This document shows positions 10,550 through 25,800 of a stretch of 64,000 bases of DNA, in pieces (position 1 is the first letter of the stretch; each line of letters starts with the position of its first letter). The translations under genes were made by a program, and so were the position numbers. The stretch lies in assembly GCF_037975245.1 (NCBI RefSeq), contig NC_092561.1, forward strand, positions 5,628,001-5,692,000. The letters are read 5' to 3'. The DNA comes from Apostichopus japonicus. Lineage: Eukaryota; Echinodermata; Holothuroidea; Aspidochirotida; Stichopodidae. The notes beneath the pieces are model-generated. The model saw only the letters and a program-made list of their open reading frames with translations. It was not told the DNA's origin and did no database searches.

Positions 10550-13500
10550 CTATAGAGGGCAGCACAAAAATAAAAAGAAGAAGAAGAAGAAGAAGGAACA
10601 TGATAATTGAATGAAATGTAATGAAAGCCACAAAAATTACTAATTTGAGTATTTGCTGTCGCTGTGGTAATACGCGAAAAAGGAGATTGCATTGTCAAGT
10701 AGAAGATTTTGCTCTATTTCCAATCGACATTGGGTGCTATGTGTAACGTGTGAGGAGATGAATGATAGGAATATAAACCCATCACAAATCGGTTGTGTTT
10801 CGCTTCTCGTATAGGTGCCTCTGTGGTGAATACGGTAAAAACAAATATAATGTCTGTGAGAAACCTGAAAATCTCGATAAGTTGTACCACGCGGTTGTGA
10901 TCTTCGAAATATGTTGAGAGCAATAACGTCAGGTAGGGGTGGGGAGGGGACGAGGAGGGGAGAGGATGCGTATGTCACATCTCATTAACATCAAACATTT
11001 CAATACGAACCAGAATGACATTATATACCCCCTATAATAGTAAATGTTTAACAGCTAAAAGGGTCGCCGTCTCAAAATGTGTTTCAACTCAAATGTGCGA
11101 TCGGTTCAAACAAGTTTCGTTCATACGTTGTGGGTCTGGAATATTTCGTGTTTGGCACTAAGTGGTGGCGCGCTTTACAAACTGATTCCGAATCTTCCAG
11201 ATATTACGCTCATTAAAGCCGTTACACGACAAGCTTTACTAATTGTTCATTTTCAATGTTTCCCTCTTTTTCTTCGCTGTGCGTTTTGGTCTGTCTTGTT
11301 AATATTTCAATATTTCGGTATGATTGGTATAAATACACAAGTAATTTTGTGTGCAGGTGGAAAAGTTCCTCAATATCATATTCATTGCGTCGCCGAAAAA
11401 CTGGAGAAAGATATTTAGAGTTGATATCCTTCCAGTAGAAACTAGAGAATTTTAATGGCGCTATAAGGATAATTAAAATCAAAGGTAGCACACAACTAAC
11501 ACTGACAAATACTTACTTGGAATGATAGATATGGCAGCACTCCATGACGTAAACATTATCTTTCTGTTTACCGATGACGTCATGACAGACACCACAGTAT
11601 AGCTGCAGTTCACGGAGAAGTCCGTCAAACTTTTTGGCGTGATCTTGAGATAGAGTGCGCTCTTCAGAATTCATGTACAACTGGTAAAGAAACCAATGAC
11701 ATCTTAACACATGGATCTGTGTAAAAAGGAAAAGAAATATATTTAGCGCATGGATACCAATTAAACTTAACGGACCACGTAGGTAAACTCTTTTGAAGCT
11801 ATGTTTTAAAAACAAAATGTTTTTGTTCAAATACGGTTAAAACATGTAGCCATTTCTTTGCTTTAAGTACCGGTCAGAAGCCACAGTACATTGCATACCG
11901 TTGTAACCAATGAGTCAAACCCCGATGGCTATGCGTAGGAATAGCCACCAACTAAAGGGCTGGATAGTTCAGTTGGAGTAGAGCACAATGGTTGTTATCC
12001 CGAGGTTCGAAACCCGAGGTTCGAAGCCCGAGGTTCGAATCACGTTCTGATCAAACATTTCTTTGCTCTTTTATATTTTGCAATTATTTTCACTTTTTTT
12101 TTTTTATCAATGCCCAGACCGAGTCAGCCTAAGTTTTTATCAATATTATTCTTTTATGAAGTTTGTTTATTTAAGTTATCATATGTTGCATTTAAAATGG
12201 GATGAAGTAGAAACCTATTTACCGGAGAATAGGCTAAACATATTCCAAACAGTCTTTGAGAACTGACACCAATATATAAAACACCAAACGTATTCCATGT
12301 GAAATGAGGCCATAAAAACGGTGACCTTCATTGACCTTCGTTTTATATTCATTTTCAAGTTTTCTTTTTTTCTTTTTTATCAGTCCTCTGATAAATTCAT
12401 CAATATCTAACAATTTCATCGTAAACATGTAAAGACTTACCGACAGAAACAATTTTTTAAATATTTTCTCAGAATTTTCAGTTCGGGAGTTTGTAAATAA
12501 TTTAAACAGCGTGATTGGTTGTTGCCATTGTGTTGAATAGGAAGCAAAATGACTAAAATGATTAAAAATTACTTTTTTCACCCGGCCTCCTCTTCATCTG
12601 ACAATATTTTCAGAAAAAGAAGGTTTACAGAAATGAAATCCCGATCGGAACTTCAGTACTGCGAGGCAGATTGTTTCGTGAAGTAGATGGCGCTAGACTA
12701 CTTTGATCCTGTCATTGAAACGACTTTACTCATTATTTATTTAATATGGTTTGATGCAATGACTACTAGTTGGGACAATGTTGTTTTCCTATACTGTACT
12801 TTCATATCCCGCTTCAAAGCACTGGGTACTGACAGTCTGGGCAGTATGAATTAATACGCTATTACATTTACATAACGGGTGCCGAACTGTTACTATACAG
12901 GTGCTTTGAACCAAGATATCAGAGGACAGTACATAGAGAGGTTATCAGCATTTGAAAATTATCACAACTGATGGGTACTGAAGTGAAATTGTTGTGTTAA
13001 CGAGAGTCAGACGTATCTAAAACATAATATCTTCCTACAGTACACGGTAGATCGCTCATCAAACATTTAACCGAGATCATGCGCAGTATATATTCTCTTT
13101 CCAATGGACTCGTGATATCTCACGTGTCATGATCACATGGTTACAGTCTCCATGTAAGGACACTATAGGGGTGAGGGTGGAACAAGTTGTTTGGTTTTCT
13201 GGCATATGTTCTACCTTGGTTAAATGTTCTTTAAAACCCAATGTACAATATCTCACATTACTAGTATAGGCTCAGTTTGAGGGGAGCTGATATTTAGAAA
13301 GCTCATTAACTATGCATGCTTAGATAAATAGAAATACTTCTCGTCAGACAGTGGCAAAAGTCTTGTGCGATTCAATCGGGTCAAATTGCTACACGAAAAC
13401 CCACAAATTTGTTGCTGCTCGTTTGATGTAAGGAACCGTATTTCTGTTTTTTTTTTCACTTTATAATAAATAAACAAAATCAAATAAAAAATCAACTTCT

Positions 13501-16500
13501 TGTTCTGCAAAACTGACCAAATTGACGGAAGATACTTTTTTTAACCAAATTATTATTTTTTCTTTAGGTTTTTAATCGATACTTAACCATAATGATACTA
13601 ACTTTACTTCCGATACCAGAACCGACTTCCAATCCTCTTGCAGCTGCTTCGTTGGCCTGCGTGTAAAAGGGAATAATTAGGTTAAACTTCATTGGTATCA
13701 TAAAACGGATGAGAAAAAGACTATACGGCCAACAGAATATCACTCTTCACTGAAAGGAAGAGACACTATAGAGGCTACCATACAGACAGCTGAATAGACA
13801 AACATGAATATGAAAATTCGAACCAACGAAAAATGAAACGGAAAATATGGGACTGGGAATATGGAACCCAATCTAGCATTCGTGGAATTTGGTCAATACT
13901 CTGACATGGTAATGACTTTTCATACTGAATGAGAATTAATAAAATATTTAACAAGATTTTTGTGTTCGATACGTAGATCGAAACCACATGACGCAGCATT
14001 TTAATCGTGAATATACAATTATTTATTTTTTTTGCTGAAAATTTCTGATGTATTTGGCAACAGCATACTTGGTGATTTCATCATCGCCATGGAGATTAAA
14101 AAACAATTATCGTGGAAATAGAACTATTGCATTTTGGAGAAATTTTATAATGTATCTGGCAACAGCATATTTCTTAATGTGAAGACCACCGACGCGACAG
14201 CGAACCTTGCGAATGTATCATTATTTGAAAGATATATTAGCAAGATTTATATAATCAATTAAATGTAAAAGATATAGAGATAGTCAAGTAGCTTTCAACT
14301 AACAGTTTGTAACATTTGTCTCTTCCATATAAATGTCACGAGAACTGCCACCGGAATAACATTCAAGGATACCATTCTCCTGCAGTGGCCCCGAGCAATC
14401 CCTTCTATATATATTAATCCGACGTCTTTTGGGAAGACAACTAGTTGTATCATTACAAACTTCGAATGATGACGATATCAGTTAAAAAGAGTGAACATAT
14501 TTATACCTTTTCAAATTCACGTGAAGACATGAATATCTTGATCAATCCCATTAGGATATACAGCTGACACACGTGGTCTCCAATCTCTCCGGCTTGACTC
14601 CATGAGGCTTCGTACTTTGAATGCGCCTTCTGTATTAAAAAATGGAGGGTAGAACCCGGTAATAGAGAATGTGTAGTATGAAACAGATAATGTAACGTGA
14701 CGCGACGTGAAAGGTTTACGTCTAAAAGCAATTGTTGTTTCACTTAAAGAGAACAGCCTACGCGTAAGACACTCAATACCTGTCATTATTCTTACACTAA
14801 GAGACAAGCCATTGAACGCACGGTAGGAGAGAAACCAAACCCTCGAAACGTTATTAAAGAAAATTAATTATATTCACCTAAAGATGTTTCATTATTCGGT
14901 TGCACGTACATAAAACTCTTTCATCTTAGCACATGGCGGGGGAGGTGTTTGGGGGGGGGGGGAGGTTCTTCATATGTAAAGATTTGGGCTCTTACTGAAG
15001 CCGCAATGATAAAAACTTGCTACGTTATTTTGTTTCACGTATACGAGATTTTTGTTGAACGGCCAACATGTAGAAGACAATATGTCTCTCGAGACCGTTA
15101 AACGTTAAATGCCGTGACGTTACGTGACAGAGAGCCTGTTCAGGTAGTCTGCTGACACTGACGTCTGTGCTAGATGTTTTAGTGCTTTCCCTTTTGTGAT
15201 CACCCCCTCTACTTTGTGGCAGCCTAAGGAAATCGTATGCAGATGAAAATCCTAAAAGTGAAAGGGCGCTACTTCATCCAACCTGATTCGCTATGAATGT
15301 CGAACACATGATGATACTCTTTTTAAGAGAAGTTATAGTACGACAATTTTGGTCAAGAAGAAATATTATCACTTTACATTTGGGAGGGGGGGGGGGGGGT
15401 CGGAGGATTAATTTGTGAGTGTGAAGGGATATGGCAGGGTATGGTCGGCCTGGGTAGTCTCGGCAAGATTCTTTAGTAATGGCACGCAGTTTCCATGGTA
15501 ATGGTAGTTTATAGATTCTCTAATTAGCCTGACGGACAGATCATTGACTCTTGACAGCAGAGCAGTACGGCTACGTTTGACAATATCGATGAGCGCCCCC
15601 ACATTGCCAACGTCGCAGATTTCGTCACATAGAAGTACGGCATATTCATGCGCAGGTGGAAATCGGAACGTATATAATTATATAAATTATGTAAACCGTT
15701 CACGGCACATAGCAAAACATATATGTATATTGCCGAGCATGATGACATCAATAACTTCGTGGGAATAAAAAGGCGAAGTTTCTTGATGTTTGCAAATGAG
15801 AATTCATCATGTATTAATTAATAAATAAAAATATCTTGGGAGTCATTTGAACCCACCTCGACGTCTTTCCGGGAGCGATGAATATCTCCTAACGAGGCTA
15901 GACACCTAGCTTGCATTGCATAGTCCCTTTCCTCCATGGCTAATTTCATGGCGTCCTGAAAAAATATAAGTAAATGAAAATATAAGTTAAAAAAAAGATA
16001 TAAAATATTTACAATTTTCTCAGTAAAGTCCCAGTAGGATTTAAATTACATAATATACATGCAGCTGGTTTCTGAAGAGAAACATGTTTGTATAACTCTT
16101 CACAAACATAAACATTTTATACGAAACGCACGTCGCAACATACGTTAGCGGTTTTGTGATCAAAACACTGACAAAGTTTAGTTTGCAACTGTAAAACACA
16201 AATCCGCGTATATCTAGTTCTCGAAGTTTGGAACTGTTGAATGGTGTACCCCAATGCGTATTTGTTGAATTCCGAATAGCGCCACCTAAACCATATTGGA
16301 TTTCTGTACCTAAGCCATTTCACAGTCTGACAGTCGACATATTAAGTATATATATAAATGAAAATCGTAATGAGTTGGAAAATCAAGAACAGTGAAAAAA
16401 CTTTCAGCCTCCACCGGGATTCGAACCACGGGTCTCCCGCTCTGTACGCGGACACCCTAACCACTAGGCTATGGACGCTGATTGTATGTCCAGAGGTTCG

Positions 16501-16576
16501 AAACCGGTAAGGAAGATCGTAATTCCACTGTAGGCGTTTGTCACCTATATCGAACAATACTAGTTCTGTTCAATAC

Positions 16577-16607
<31 letters not shown>

Positions 16608-16796
16608 GAATGTACGAATATATGTACGAATATATGTACGTATGTATGTGAATGTATGTATTTATTGGGTCTTGGGATGACGCATAGATTGCTAAAAGAG
16701 AGAAGATCGGTATAAGTCGGAAGTTATGTCAATTGAGTCAAGGTCAAATCAGGTCAAATAGGCCTTAGCGTGAAACTACCGAGTTATAGTATGTCT

Positions 16797-16894
<98 letters not shown>

Positions 16895-19800
16895 ATATAT
16901 ATATATATATATATAAACATATATATATATATATATATATATATAAACATATATATATATATATAGCTAAATCCACGTCATGTTGCTTTAACACGTTAAC
17001 ATTAACAGCAGACAAGTAGATAACACAGACGTAAATCTGTCACGACAAGCACTTGGCTCAGTTAATGGAAAATGTCAATTTCCTTTCAAAGTAAACTACC
17101 TCTATGCAGTCGCTTTGGTTTTTCTTCCTCGAAATCGTGATTAATAATTGGAATCGTTAACAAGAGAGCGTTTATTGCAATAATAAAGAATCTTAAATTA
17201 ACTAAACACCATGTATGTTGTCACGGTGGCTGGATCCACTGGCATATTGACATGAAATTGCGCAGACGATCACTCGAAACATTCACACGATCTCAAAACA
17301 CATAAACGAGATTTAACATACCGGTAACACATACAAATACATTTGGTTACCATAGTGATTTCTCTACGTGTGTTACGCATGTTACCACGTCAACGCGCTT
17401 CCTGTAATTTCCGGATGGCTCGCAGCAAAGTATCAATTTTGTAGGTTAGACAGGGGTGGGGAAGGATGAAGGGGTAAGGAAGGATGAGGGGTGGGGAAGG
17501 TAGTAGGAAGGGATTAGAATGAGGTGAAAGAGGAGTAGAGTAGAAGGGGAGGGGTAGTGTGGGTGTATAGAGGTGGGTGAGATAATGGTGGGAAAATTGT
17601 GTTGCCCTGTAGAAGACCGTTTTGATCGCACAAGTTGCTTGCAAAATGTCAACTGGCCTTAATTAACATAGAAGTTACTTTTGTACAATTACACGTGACG
17701 AGCGATTCATTCCTATTGTTTCATTCATGGGGAAGGGGCCGGGTGGTGGGCGGGGTTCATCGAGGGGGAAGGTGGCTGCAGGGGACAACGCGTTTGGACG
17801 GAGGGTCAGCAGTAGCCTATTACATATCACGTGGTTCTTTAGGCTACTCTAAATTGGAGATGTTACTCTATAATGCCCTCCAGTATCTGCTCTTTTCCAA
17901 TTCGCGCTAATATCGACAAATTACTACACATACAGCTCTGTTTTATTCATTGGGCGATTCATTTGGGAGTTCAGTAGGTTGCTTGATTCTTTCCAATGCT
18001 TGTGTATAGGCCTAGGCCTTTTTGTTTTTAAGGAAATTTCATTAAACCTCTTCGCGAAAAATGGGTATATTTCAATTTCCTATCTCAATTGTGAGGAGCT
18101 AGGGTAGAGGCCCAAGGGAGTGGGGGGGGGGGAGTTGGGAGAAAACGGGCGGGCTATGTATAGCTTCGAAATGAGACGGTTATACTCCACCAGCCGATCG
18201 TTCGTTACGTCACTGGTGTAACTGTATTTACAGGTGTAGAATCCTAAACAGACATCCGGGATGAATTTGTCCTAACGAAAAAGTTGTCTCTACGTCAATT
18301 TTGATAAACGTTCAGTTGTAGGATGCAACGCCACTAGAAAATGAGAGTAATTTGTTTTTAATAAAAAATGACGTAAAATATCACCTCATAAATTTCTCAG
18401 ATTTATGAAGCTATTGAATTTGTGAGTTTAGTATATAGTTTACCCTTCATGGCTTCATGCGGTAATAAATACCTAACGTATTAGTTTCCATTACAAGGTT
18501 GTTCTCGATGCCGCAAACAGCAACATTAGAAGGGCTAATAAAAGTCAAACGCCTGCAGTTGGGGAAAAAGGCCAGCCCACGTTCAAGTTTCTATTTAATG
18601 CGATAGAATACAATTATTTACCTTATTTGAAAATTATCTCTCAACATGTGATCAATTATACACATTAAATGACCTTTAAAGCGGATTTTCGTAAGACTGA
18701 TAGGACAGGTATATAGAACGTTTTTTTTTTACAGTGAACTAGTTATAATAGGCTATATAATAATATTAAATGATTATTGATCAAATAAATCATTAAGTTT
18801 ATTATTATTATGATTATTGCAATTACCAATTATCCAATAACTCTGGTGTCAGCATTATGAATAATTGCATAGGGATTGTGTTTTTTACTAATATAGTTGG
18901 TTAGCATCATGTTTGATCTCTAGAGTATAAGGCAAATATGTCACCAAAACAGAACTAGTAGTATTGTTTGATACAGGTGACAAACGCCGACAGTGGAATT
19001 ACGACCTTCCTTACCGGTTTCGAACCTCTGGACATACAATCAGCGTCAATAGCCTATAGTGGTTATAGGGTGTCCGCATATAAAGCGGGAGGCCCGTGTT
19101 CGAATCCTGTGGAGGCTGAAAGTTGCACTGTTCTGGATTTTCCAACTCACTACAATTTCAATTATATATATATTTATATAATTATGTAATTATATATATA
19201 TATATTTATTCAATATTATTACTGTCATTATTATCATTTAAACTTACGCATTAGAATGATTCTTCAAGAAACTACGTCACGAATTATAAATGACCATAAT
19301 TTGACGTTCTAGCACATTTTCTGGCTATATATCGATGACATCTAAGCACTTACATGTCATTAATATTGCTTAAAACTTAGCATGTTATAATTGTTTTAAA
19401 GTGCATGTTGGCATATGAGCATCACTGACCATTATTATACTTTCTAGCATATTTAAGGGGGCAGGGGTGTGGGGCAGTACTGATGACCTAAGGTTATCAA
19501 CTGCGCATGACCGATGCGGATTCTAAACTTATTCATAGGCCTATAGTGTAAACGTTTTTTTCAGATTGGAAATGCAAAACTCAATCAGCGAATTTGAGGC
19601 TGGTTCGACAAAGGTAATATACTCGAGAGAGATATAACGTCCCGTCAGCGAATGATTTACCAAAAAAACCCGCTAAAACTACAAAGAGTAATCCTGATAG
19701 ATAAAAAGTTTGGATTGCAAAGTGCTAAAATCGTGCTCCCCCGGCCAGAGGTGTTGATCAATCAAAAGGTAAGCCGACATTGTAGGAAATTTCAATATAC

Positions 19801-22800
19801 ACGAGTGACCTATGCAGTAGCCTAAAGCTATATTATATAGCCAGATTTAACCTGTAATTGACAGGGCAACTTGGATCAACAATGTAAGCCTAAGTTATAG
19901 CACAATGATTGTGTTTTTCTTGCTATCAAATATTGAAGCTGTGAAGTGCATGACCTCTGCTATAAGTATTAAACCAAACCAAACCAAATTATCATCTTTC
20001 CCTTATAGAGATCAGAGTGAAACCCAGGTCTGTTCAATACGGTGCATATGTTGTCCGCGCCATAAACAATGGGTCCTATAGAATTGTATGCAGAAAGGAG
20101 GGGAGGAGACGAGGGATGGGACAAGGGCAGGGGAGGGCAGGGGGAAGGGAGTGCAGGGGTGGGGAACAATAGCCTATACACAGCAGTGTGAAGTTCTCGG
20201 TGTAGAATTGAACGTGGTATCAAACGTGCGTAGAGATTTGCGAATCAGAATAAAAACAAGGAATGTCTATTTTGAGTCTAACATGCAACTTTATGTTTAT
20301 TTCTTAGGTCTGTGCACTCTCCTAAAAGTATTGGTTGTAAGTGTAACTCAAAAAGTGAAAAAAAAAGGGGGGGGAGGCAAGCCCTTACGGTGGGTCTCAA
20401 TCAGAGTAGCGGGAAAAGATCGATAAACAACGTTTTTCATGGAATCTGAAAGTAAATTTCATCATTGGCGCGAAGTGATATACGTATTCCAAGAATTCAC
20501 AATTTGATGTGTGTGTGCTGTTGTTTAATTGCTAACATTCAATCAACGTGAAATCCATTGCGAGCAAATCTTCAGGGTACAGTTTAACCATCAAACCACC
20601 AGGGAGTATATATGGAATGATTGTTACGCCTTAGAAAGTTACGGGTCGTGGCTTGCCTGGGGAAATCACAATATAGTTCGCCAAGGAGAAAGCTTTAGAG
20701 ACATTCGGGTGTTAGTTCATACGCTGCAGCTGTTCGGTTTAGGTCGCGGGATTTTTCCAGACGTCGGAAAATGTATCTACAGTTTTTGGGAGCTTGCCGA
20801 CATCCATATATGTTCAAGCTAGCCTTCACGCGGCCTTTCTGAGAATCGATTCTGAAGGGTACATGAAAGGGGGGGGGGGGTCCTGTTAGTTCTCGAGTCA
20901 TTCCTATTGGAATATCGTCGGGAGTTGTCCTAAAAGAATGCGGACCGCTGCTTTAATGTAGTCTCTTGTAAGAATATTAAATGCATCCGTCTAGAATTTG
21001 ACTTTGAACCTCTAGCAAAGATTCGTCTCTGTATGAACGCATCTTCTTATTTATTGACAGCCACCATGGGCGGCGATCCGTATTTCCGAGTGGGGGGGAT
21101 ATGGCCTTGTTGACTATCTAATCTAATGTTGACTATCTAAGCGTAGCGCCACCATGGGTTGGCGCGAAGCGTACAAGAAAATTTTGGGATTAACAAACCC
21201 TCTAGATGGCCGGAAACGGCACTTCCCGAGGTTTCCAAGCGGCATATACCCAACTTTAAAATAGGGTCGTCCGAAATATCTCAAAATCAGGATCCAAAAC
21301 ACTTTTTTTTTAATTTCGGGTGTTATTTTGGGAAATTGCCCCTGTCAATCCTGTTTCAGGCGCTACGTTAGAATGTTCGAGAGCTCTTTTATATTATTCG
21401 ATGAAGAAAATGGCCTCATGCAGGCTATTATAGGCCTATACACATGCAATACACAATTACACATAGTTACATTCTTAGGTACCGATTGCTAGGGCATCCA
21501 GGTGAAACGTGTATTAAGCATTACCCTGGTTACATGAGATTCTCAGCTGTTCGAGGGAACATGTATATGTGGGCCTACTATAGGGCCTAAATGAATACTA
21601 TGAGGGTGCATATATGTACTATATCAATACCGTGGGCGCAATAATACATTTTGTTGTTATGGGGCCAATGAAGCCTACAGTCAACTATTCTTGCTTTATA
21701 AAGACGGTTAATTTGAAAAGATCGCACTGCGTTTATCGTAGGCGAGAAATGAAGCTAAAAAAAAGCCGTACATTCACGATGATGCATAATGTAGGCATGA
21801 AAATATTGGGGGGGATATGGTGTATTACATCCCCTCCACCCATTTTCATGGGGGGATATATCCCCCCTTCCCCCCCAGGATCGCCGCCCATGACAGCCAC
21901 CTATATAGACATCAATCCCCCCACCCCATGCCACCCTCCCCACCCCATGCCACCTCCTCCCACAGACTTGGCCGTTCAAATAACACTACAAACCGATTAC
22001 ATGACAACTTGCCAAATTTGTCTCGCTCTCTTATTTTAGCATTAACCCTATTGTAATTCCATCCTTTCGTTTAAAACACACACTGATCATGTACCGTACA
22101 CAAACGTTGAGATAAACCAACAGGTGCAATGTAGTCTATATACTATTATACACCCCAAAAGATCCAACTTCTTTCAAAAATTTGAAATCCACCAAAACCG
22201 GTATTCAATTTCATAAAAGCTGCAAAGAATTTAGTCTTCCTCAATATTTCCCCCAATTTTGATGATTATATTTCTTTCTTTCGATGCTGTCTGTGATCGT
22301 TAAAGTCTGTTGTAACTGAGTTTGTTTGTTCGCGGATACGTTGTGTCACTACTCCGATCTTTTTTTCAGTCTTTTAGTCTACCTGTGAGGATTTTCAATT
22401 TTCCGCTTCGACCGATAAAAATGAATGCAATTTAACGCCAAATTTATCGTCCAATTAAGAACAACTGCTGCTATAGGCTGGGAATAATCCTAATCGCACG
22501 TATACGACAGTTTCGGGCAGTGACAAAACCCCCTCGCGAATTTTAAAGCGGTGTATAAGAACTGACTATATTTTCCATTTAGCGTATAAAAAAAAAAACC
22601 GTAATGGGGATGGATAGTAACAGTCCCGTAATGAACACGTATATTACAAGCTAACTTTAATGTTTGAACGTTCTACCGTATGATGATGTGAAATCATGAC
22701 GTAATCACCACGTATATGCAATCATGTACGTGGAAGCTGTTCATCTCTATCATACTACTTGCTCTAAGTACTACGTTTCCACATACATACAAGTCTAAAC

Positions 22801-25800
22801 ATCTTGCAACGTTTTACGATATCATGAGAAGGGGGAGGTTGGGGGGGGGGTCCCAATCTTCCCCACCACAAATAACTTCCACAGTACCGTAACTAGGATT
22901 TTCACGAAGGGGGATGGTGCCTCCACATGCGGCATTTTCAACCACCGTTTCATGGTTATACAAAGAGCAGTACCAAGTGGAAATGAATTTTGGCATCATT
23001 TGGCATCATTAACATATCAAAAGTCTTCTTTTCACTTCATAGTCTCCCTTTAAGAGACAAATTTGTCACTATATACGCAGCAAATTGGTTATGTACAAAC
23101 GACTTGCTTTAACCATGGAGCTATTGCCGAAATATCGGTAATAGCTCCATGCTTTAACCCAAGGAGCTGGTGCTGGATGGATCGTGGTCGCCACTTTACG
23201 TTGTGGTTATTTTCTTCGCTTGATTACTTACAATTAAGACTGTAAGGGCACTTAATAGTCATATACTGGCAACAGAGGACGCCGTGTCATTATCGAGTCC
23301 GCACTGATGACGTCATACTAATCATCCGGGATGAATTTCAAAAATCCAACGATCATTGCATCTCTCGTTATCATTTGTCCTTTAAGTTTTAAAACGTAAG
23401 ACGAAAATACTATCAGAAAATTAGTTAAATGGAGTGCTTTCTTTGAAAGGACCTTCCGGTAACCCCTCCCCCCCCCCCTTCCCACCGTCCACTACTTCTC
23501 CTCTGCTTCCGTTTGTTTGGGTTGGGGTTCCTTGGGCATATACATTAACATTAGTGTACCATGGGTATAAGGTCCCATCAGTTTATTATAATCTGTTTCC
23601 TCTCCATATTGGGTTACCGGTTGTGCTTGACTATCTTCGAAATGACAATTTACTATAGTCAAGCCAGTGATCAGGCTATTTCTGTGGGATTTCAAGTTCA
23701 GATCAGCATTGACTAATTTACCCAACTTAAAAAGTTTTTCTGGTGACAAACAATTTGAACATTATATTAAAGAGAAACATAGTTCCACACTGCTAGTTTG
23801 GAAATCTCATTTCCATAAGTTACCCCTTACTCGAAACGTATAACCTACTTTAACTGGCTAAACCTTCTTCAACTTCTCCAGGAAGTTGGATCACAGTAGA
23901 GGGTATGTGATGTCGTCTGAGCGAATGTTTCTTTATAAGCTTTAATTAGACTATTATAATCTTTTGTTGATTTATGCTCGAAAAATGATACATTTGGAAT
24001 GTTTGCGCTTTCGTCAATATTTCCTTTGTAGTTAGTATTCATCAAAATGTACATATTTTGTAGAAATATTCTTTTACTGTCTGAATAAATCATTCACAAA
24101 TTATTTAAAAAAAAAAAATCAGCTGAATTGTGCTGATAAAAATGATCCATTCCTCTGTTGCCAGATGCATTTAACAAAATATCACTAAATTCGATAAATT
24201 AATACATTCGCGATACAGAATGCTATGACGGTGCAGTCTTCGCCTAAAGTTTCAGAAAAAAATCTCAGCAATTTTGCTAAGCAATCCGTTTCGGCTACCA
24301 GAAAATCCTTTTAAGTCAACATAAATCAACTCATGAGCTGATCTATGAATAGACATGTACCTGTTCTTCTGCATAAGAGAGGAATTTCGCGTAACTAAAT
24401 CCCTCGCCGTATACAACACGTCATATTTTTGACATCACGATATATGATATCATACTCCAAAAATATCTTTCTTTTTTCCTATAAAATTCTGTCGTCAGAC
24501 ATTTTACGTTACAAACAGCCTTTGTACTAGAAAATAACAGTATCGACAGCACAGTATGGGGCTGTACAGTCATCTAATTAAGTTACCAACAGCGAGCGGC
24601 GCAGCACGGAGGGGGAATATCTTTGTGTAAGCGAGGCAAGCTACGTCAGCGGTATAACTCGACGGGGGGTAAGTCCGACAAATAGAAGGTCTAAACCGCG
24701 ATTACTAAGCCCGCCAAAAAAAAAAAAAAACCTCACATGGGTGCGATACGTTTACCGTGGTGACGAAAAATCCTCTAAGGATATTAGGTAAATCCCCAAA
24801 TACACCGGGGAGACCCACCATGTCAAAATAACAAGGCAGAGCCAAATTTTCAGGGGAATTATGGACATTTCTTTTTCAAAAAGCGGGGTTCATCGTTTCT
24901 CTGAGTTTGTCGACTATTTATGCAGTTTATTGTTCAATGATACCTGAAAGTGACCTCATTTCTTTGGCGCGCTAGCTCACAAGTTGCCATGGTAACTAAT
25001 AGCTAGAGCATGCTATACTGTATACTAGGTAAATATGGACAGCTCGGATGTTTTTCAACAAAGATGCTTTTAGGGGATATTAGTACTGTTTACTAGTCGC
25101 TTAAATTTCAGGTGTGACTCACTCACTTTTGAAGTGAAATTTCATTTTTTGTTTTACAGACAGGTGATCCTATTTCAGTTTTGTCGGTCAATGTAGGGTA
25201 CTTTTCACATAAGGAAAATCAGCCTTACGGAAAAATAAAACCTAACAAACAAGGTTTTTGACTGCCCTCCCGGCCTAAAATTGACCTCATTCTCAGCCAA
25301 ATCCTCATCGGTGTATTAGGGACTGTCTGAGTGAGATTATTATTAGAGCGTGGCTTTTCTATGGAACGCTGAAAGAAACTCACCAAATATTGATAAGACT
25401 ACTATTTTTTTTCTCCAGAAATGTTCATACTGTAAACCTGATCATTGAGTGATGTATCACTGAATGTCATTGTTATTCAGTACATCAACGTTTTACAGCA
25501 AATTCAAACAACGGACAGATTTTTCAGAACATAAAAATATTTGATTACATCCCGTTGGCCGTTGGCCAAGAATCACGTGAATACGACTATTTACTGAATA
25601 CAAATTATATTTTTTTATATTATTGAAGGTATCTTCAAGTACATCTACTTTCCTTAACAGAGGTTATGATTCCAACAGCCAGTGCCATACCTGTTCGATT
25701 GTATACAGGTATGGGTCATATTGCGAAACCAAGGCGACTAGTGCAGACGCAAACGCAGGTGTTGTACTTTAGAATGATGACCATTGACCCGGAAGTAGGT

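Larger units (their letters stand above)
11717..13602 (-). other. Rapsyn intron 5
   Basis: Contains the tRNA-like sequence at 11957-12045 and a perfect AGGTCA DR4 at 12322-12337 (minus-strand orientation). The rest is AT-rich with no coding signal. Confidence 0.7.
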
